NCBI RefSeq assembly: GCF_002954775.1
Contig: NZ_PJME01000021.1
Span: 88,502 to 152,501, forward strand
Reading direction: 5' to 3'
DNA from: Streptomyces geranii
Lineage (GTDB): Bacteria > Actinomycetota > Actinomycetes > Streptomycetales > Streptomycetaceae
Length of the DNA stretch: 64,000 nucleotides
A program made the translations under genes and the position numbers. Positions within the stretch are counted from its first letter, which is position 1. Each line of letters opens with the position of its first letter. Below, piece by piece: positions 61,601 to 64,000 of the stretch. Under the pieces are notes generated by a model. That model did not search any database and had not been told where the DNA came from. It saw only the letters and a list, made by a program, of their open reading frames with translations.

Positions 61601-61900
61601 GCCGGCGCGCGGCACGGACCACAGGACGTTCTGGATCTCGGCGACCAGTCGGTCACCGGCGGGGGCGAGGGTCGCGGAGCCGCCGGTGGCGGCGGTGAAG
61701 GTGAGGGTCGTCGCGGCTGCAGGGGGTGCGGCGAGGGCGTCAGGTGCGCCGATGCCTACGCCTACGCCTGCCCCTGCGCCGACGCCGATACCGGCTCCGG
61801 CGAATGCCGTGGCCGTGGCGGTCGTCTGGAGGAATCTGCGGCGGGAGAGCGGGCCGAGCCGGGTGTCGTCCGTGGTGCTGGGGGTGTCTTCGGCGTCCAA
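58646..61900 (-). CDS. Tat-exported TolB-type beta-propeller fused to amidohydrolase
   Basis: 1084-residue secreted enzyme. A twin-arginine signal (SRRRFLQ, residues 19-25) is followed by an Ala/Gly/Val-rich hydrophobic stretch ending DALAAPPAAA. Repeated WD40-like/PD40 propeller blades (FSPDGTRL, WSPDGRY and similar) span about 75-640. The C-terminal amidohydrolase domain has HxH in LWDAHTHPW (about 705-712), a His-rich middle (LEFGHATT) and a distal Asp in LGTDQPLVP. The start is a TTG at 61900 with GGGAG 5 nt upstream; an upstream in-frame ATG at 61990 would add 30 residues before the signal. Substrate unknown; an extracellular peptidase or imidase-like role is possible. Confidence 0.82.
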   Translation of the reverse strand: MDAEDTPSTTDDTRLGPLSRRRFLQTTATATAFAGAGIGVGAGAGVGVGIGAPDALAAPPAAATTLTFTAATGGSATLAPAGDRLVAEIQNVLWSVPRAGGTAVPLTAPGLEPTRPQFSPDGTRLVVCAYRGGAFHLWTLRSDGTGLRQLTDGPWDDRGPAWSPDGTRVAFASERGGDTVTGAPYRVWVVNVRTGVLTRLTGRPGQQGPGQDTAWEDFDPTWSPDGERVLFVRATVPAPGTLRASTVASVAADGSGPVVTEYTDASGAQLMTPAVSPTGRLALLRTTAAPAASCTLVVDGTPISVEGDLLPAPPRWTDGERLLLNIDGRFRLTDPDVPAAGEQIPFTATLPVTRPKYRVKSYDFEGTGTRPVRALHLPALSPDGRSVAFAALNALWTVGTTGGRPPRKVLQVPATRYVLAPTWTPDGTALVYADDRDGLFTVRRRDLDSGTETVLAGGGRVFPALSPDGTRLACLDMSGNLVVRELPDGTERILAAPLGAGGLPGRPSWSPDGRYVAFCDRNRINQRFREGFNLIRVVDTTTGTAVLHALAPHTSLADRYDSGPVWSPDGRWMAVVAESALWLLPVRADGTPDGEPRRLTTEPADHPSWSADARTLLHLSAGTLRLTDIADGSTRTVRVPLDYRRPRPADTVVHAGRFWDGTGPDVREDIDVVIRDGRIAEVAPHRAGRPAERRIDASGRTVLPGLWDAHTHPWQSTYGGRQTALQLAYGITTAVSLGGFAYEQARLREAVAAGVLAGPRLLSTGELLDGGRVAYSMARAHRTPEGLRRSLARARALDWDFVKTYVRAPGWVMKEAADFAHDRLGVRSGSHLCSPGVQLGQDLTTHLQATQRLEFGHATTATGRAYQDLEEIYTRTDFHLIATPFTALPLLGADPALADDPRVTTLMPPWDTALVRQQAGVAPTEAQLATLERELDIYRRILAAGGLVALGTDQPLVPVGLHLHLSLRALHRAGLSPAEALRTATLLPARVFGADADLGTLEEGKLADLTVVDGDPFTDFASLVRTVAVLRGGIPFEQADLVEAFGAAATRQHDPQGASASPEYWLEVSHQMRREGCCDPGSGG

Positions 61901-62054
61901 GGTGGCTCCCGGTGAGCGGAGTTGGCGTGTCGGACAGGAGAGATCGGTGAGGCGAAGGTAAACGGCACTGCCCCCTTCGAGGCACCCCACCCGGTGTTTC
62001 TCGGCCGAACTTCACTCTGACGTGAGCCTTGCCCCCGCTGTGCCGCAAATCTAG

Positions 62055-62076
62055 ACTCGCAGTAAATGAAGCGAGT
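62055..62076. promoter_or_regulatory. Operator-like dyad and promoter before the first SDR gene
   Basis: ACTCGC-N10-GCGAGT is a perfect 6-bp inverted repeat overlapping a -10-like TAGACT (62052-62057), which pairs with TTGCCC 19 nt upstream. Confidence 0.4.
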
Positions 62077-62115
62077 TCAGTTCAGGATGTGCATCGCGTA
62101 CTCGGGAGCAGACTC

Positions 62116-62919
62116 ATGCTGGGTTCCCTCAGTGGCAGGACCGTGCTCGTCACCGGCGCGGGGCAGGGCATCGGGCGGGCGGTGGCGGTGCAGATGGCCC
62201 GGCAGGGCGCGTCCGCCGTGGCCGTCGCCGACCGGAACAAGGAGACCGCTGCGGAGACCGCGGAGCTGGTCCGCGCCGAGGGGGCGCGGGCCGAGGCGAT
62301 CGTCTGCGACCTCCGGGTGCGGGACAGCGTCCACGAGATGGTGGAGCGTACGGCGGAGTGCTTCGACGGGCTCGATGTCCTGGTCAACAACGCGGGGGTG
62401 ATCGAGACCGCGTTCACGGCGGAGCCGGAGCGTGGGGTGGACTCGCTGTCCGAGGAGGTCTGGGACGCGGTCTACGAGGTCAACCTCAAGGCGGTGTGGC
62501 TGACCACCAAGTTCGCCGCACCGCATCTGCGCCGCTCGCGGCGGGGCCCCGCCATCGTGAACGCCGCCTCCGTCTCCGGCCTCACCGGCTTTCCCAACGC
62601 GCCCGCCTACGGCGTCACCAAGGCCGGTGTCATCCATCTGACCAAGGTGACCGCGGTCGATCTGGCCCCTGTGCGCTGCAACTGCTTCTGCCCCGGGGTC
62701 ATCGACACTCCGCTCGCCCAGGGGTACTTCGCCGCGGCGGCGGACCGTGACGCCATGGAACGGGAGTTGACCGCGCCGCAGTTGGTGGAGCGGCTCGGGC
62801 GGGTGGAGGAGGTGGCGAAGCTGGCGTGCTTCCTGGCGTCGGACGACGCGGCGTTCATCACGGGGGCGTCTTATGTGATCGACGGGGGTGCGTTGGCTTG
62901 GCTGGGGGTGCGGGACTGA
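62116..62919 (+). CDS. Short-chain dehydrogenase/reductase
   Basis: 267-residue SDR oxidoreductase. The cofactor motif is VTGAGQGIGRAVA, the structural motif NNAG, and the active-site YxxxK is in AYGVTKAGV. ATG at 62116 follows GGGAG by 8 nt. It is followed after 93 bp by a second SDR gene on the same strand. The substrate is unknown; paired SDRs beside sugar or alcohol catabolic genes often oxidise polyols or hydroxyacids. Confidence 0.87.
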   Translation: MLGSLSGRTVLVTGAGQGIGRAVAVQMARQGASAVAVADRNKETAAETAELVRAEGARAEAIVCDLRVRDSVHEMVERTAECFDGLDVLVNNAGVIETAFTAEPERGVDSLSEEVWDAVYEVNLKAVWLTTKFAAPHLRRSRRGPAIVNAASVSGLTGFPNAPAYGVTKAGVIHLTKVTAVDLAPVRCNCFCPGVIDTPLAQGYFAAAADRDAMERELTAPQLVERLGRVEEVAKLACFLASDDAAFITGASYVIDGGALAWLGVRD

Positions 62920-62925
62920 GGGGTT

Positions 62926-62955
62926 GGGCTGGGGTGGGCGGGGCTGGGGTGGGCG
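62926..62955 (+). repeat. Perfect tandem 15-bp G-rich repeat
   Basis: GGGCTGGGGTGGGCG twice in direct succession, followed by GGGTTGAGGGGCGGGG, between the two SDR genes. The G runs could form a quadruplex in DNA or the mRNA leader. Confidence 0.6.
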
Positions 62956-63012
62956 GGGTTGAGGGGCGGGGCTGAGTGTTTGTCGGTGATCGTCGAGAAG
63001 TGAGGGAAGCGG

Positions 63013-63762
63013 ATGCAGTCGAGGCTCGCTGGAAGGACCGCGCTGGTGACCGGCGCCACGGGGGGTATCGGGGATGCCGTCGTACGGCGGCTCGCGGCTG
63101 AGGGTGCGGCCGTCGTGGTGACCGATCTCGACGGGGACCGTTGCGCGAAGCTCGCCGAGGAGGTCGGGGGCGATGCCCTGGGGTTCGCCCTGGACGTGTC
63201 CGACGAGTCCGCGTGGCGTGAGGTCGTCGCCGCCGCGACCAGTGAGCTGGGTGGGCTGTCCGTGCTGGTCAACAACGCCGGTATCGCCGCCATGAACACC
63301 GTCGAGACCGAGACCATGGAGTCCTGGGAGCGGGTGCTCGGGGTGACTCAGACCGGGGTCTGGCTCGGGATGAAGCATGGGGGTGCGGCGATCGAGCAGT
63401 CCGGGGGCGGCTCGATCGTCAATGTCGCGTCGATCTTCGGGACTGTGGGGGGATTCGGTTCGCAGTTCTCGTATCACGCGGCGAAGGGGGCTGTGCGGTT
63501 GATGACAAAGAACGCCGCGCTGCACTGGGGGACGCGTGGGGTTCGGGTGAACTCCTTGCATCCCGGGTTCATCGAGACGCCTCGGTCGCGGGAGTTGTGG
63601 CGGGGTACGCCTCGGTTGGCGGCGATGGTGGAGGGGACTCCGCTTGGGCGGTTGGGAATGCCTGAGGAGGTTGCGGGGTGTGTGGCGTTTCTTGCGTCTG
63701 ATGACGCGAGCTTTGTGACTGGGTCGGAGTTGTATGTGGATGGGGGGTGGACTGCGCGTTGA
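63013..63762 (+). CDS. Short-chain dehydrogenase/reductase (3-oxoacyl reductase-like)
   Basis: 249-residue SDR with cofactor motif VTGATGGIGDAVV, acidic residue D at the end of strand 2 (VVVTDLDG, suggesting NAD), NNAG, and the active-site YxxxK in YHAAKGAV. The C-terminus GSELYVDGGWTAR is typical. GAGGGAAG lies just upstream of the ATG. It is probably the second gene of a two-gene unit with the preceding SDR. Substrate unknown. Confidence 0.88.
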   Translation: MQSRLAGRTALVTGATGGIGDAVVRRLAAEGAAVVVTDLDGDRCAKLAEEVGGDALGFALDVSDESAWREVVAAATSELGGLSVLVNNAGIAAMNTVETETMESWERVLGVTQTGVWLGMKHGGAAIEQSGGGSIVNVASIFGTVGGFGSQFSYHAAKGAVRLMTKNAALHWGTRGVRVNSLHPGFIETPRSRELWRGTPRLAAMVEGTPLGRLGMPEEVAGCVAFLASDDASFVTGSELYVDGGWTAR

Positions 63763-63815
63763 GGGGGCCGGGTGGGTTTTTCCTCGCCCCCGCCGCCCCT
63801 ACCCGTCCCATCCCT

Positions 63816-63831
63816 GGGGGCTGCCGCCCCC
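63816..63831. terminator. Hairpin after the second SDR gene
   Basis: GGGGGC-TGCC-GCCCCC, perfect 6-bp stem extendable by two pairs, in a C-rich context typical of Streptomyces gene ends. Confidence 0.5.
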
Positions 63832-63846
63832 GGACCCCCGCTTTGT

Positions 63847-63865
63847 CCTCAAGCGCCGGACGGGC
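63847..63865. repeat. Streptomyces-type dispersed repeat, first copy
   Basis: CCTCAAGCGCCGGACGGGC, matching 18 of 19 bases with 63948-63966. Sequences of this form are very common between Streptomyces genes. Confidence 0.6.
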
Positions 63866-63924
63866 GGGGGGGGGGGGGGGGTGGGCGGGGGGGGGGGGGG
63901 GGCCGCGGGGGGGGGGGGGGGGGG
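63866..63924. other. Three long G homopolymers (possible artefact)
   Basis: Runs of 16 G (63866-63881), 16 G (63887-63902) and 18 G (63907-63924). No other run of this length occurs in the window. No gene is supported in 63763-64000. Confidence 0.8.
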
Positions 63925-63947
63925 TTGATCGGCCTTGACGGCCTCGA

Positions 63948-63966
63948 CCTCAAACGCCGGACGGGC
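63948..63966. repeat. Streptomyces-type dispersed repeat, second copy
   Basis: CCTCAAACGCCGGACGGGC, differing at one base from the copy at 63847-63865 on the other side of the G homopolymers. Confidence 0.6.
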
Positions 63967-64000
63967 TGGGTGGTGCCGGCCGTGGCTTGGGGGTGCGGGC

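Noticed and set aside
1..64000. Mobile elements, CRISPR arrays, prophage or tRNA genes
   Set aside because: No transposase, integrase, regularly spaced repeats or tRNA-like folds were recognised.

Overview
The window is GC-rich, gene-dense chromosomal DNA typical of Streptomyces. Supporting signs are very high third-position GC, frequent GTG and a few TTG starts, ATGA/GTGA overlaps within operons, leaderless-looking promoters, dispersed intergenic hairpin repeats seen in many streptomycetes, and a single rare TTA leucine codon. I see 56 likely protein-coding genes including two very small ones, no rRNA or tRNA, no CRISPR, and no transposase or integrase. Most of it looks like ordinary chromosome (catabolic islands between conserved genes) rather than a mobile island.

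Layout. (1) 178-8355: a type I galactan locus. A secreted GH53 endo-galactanase and a GH42 beta-galactosidase face a CUT1 sugar ABC importer (binding protein and two permeases, no ATPase) and a LacI regulator; a perfect LacI-type palindrome sits in the shared promoter. (2) 8386-19001: a MarR gene, a LysR gene, and a nine-gene sulfur/organosulfonate operon (alpha/beta hydrolase, rhodanese, SsuC, SsuB, SsuA, SsuD, a second binding protein, an SfnB/DszC-like flavin monooxygenase and a GlcD-like FAD oxidase). A 28-codon cysteine-containing leader peptide with hairpins precedes it. (3) 19014-25243: an SseB-domain protein, a large secreted GH13 amylase with two starch-binding modules, a GH29 fucosidase and a PucR-type regulator with the TTA codon. 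(4) 25312-43840: conserved genes: Nudix, Lnt, O-antigen-ligase-like protein, PH-domain protein, Asp/Glu racemase, HpnB-like glycosyltransferase, tandem-TerD protein, MOSC protein, a beta-helix/AAA+ fusion, a multi-pass membrane hydrolase, a DeoR regulator, a cysteine synthase-fold enzyme and an RsbW-like ATP-binding protein. (5) 43918-53385: a SHOCT/MacB-type ABC exporter operon, a plant-like long ketol-acid reductoisomerase divergent from an IlvY-like LysR, a ROK regulator, AlkB and an RlmG-like methyltransferase. (6) 53430-58491: an incomplete-looking sugar catabolic cluster (AraC, class II aldolase, SIS isomerase, DeoR, RpiB-like isomerase, ACMSD-type amidohydrolase). (7) 58646-64000: a Tat-exported TolB-propeller/amidohydrolase, two SDR oxidoreductases, and a terminal stretch with three long G homopolymers that may be a sequence artefact.

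Most interesting points: the cysteine leader peptide and unusual enzyme set of the sulfonate operon, the plant-type KARI paired with IlvY, the beta-helix/AAA+ fusion with its membrane neighbours, the unassigned sugar cluster, and the dispersed repeat GTTCCCCGCGCCCCT between convergent genes. All functional calls come from reading motifs and recollected families; no database search was run.
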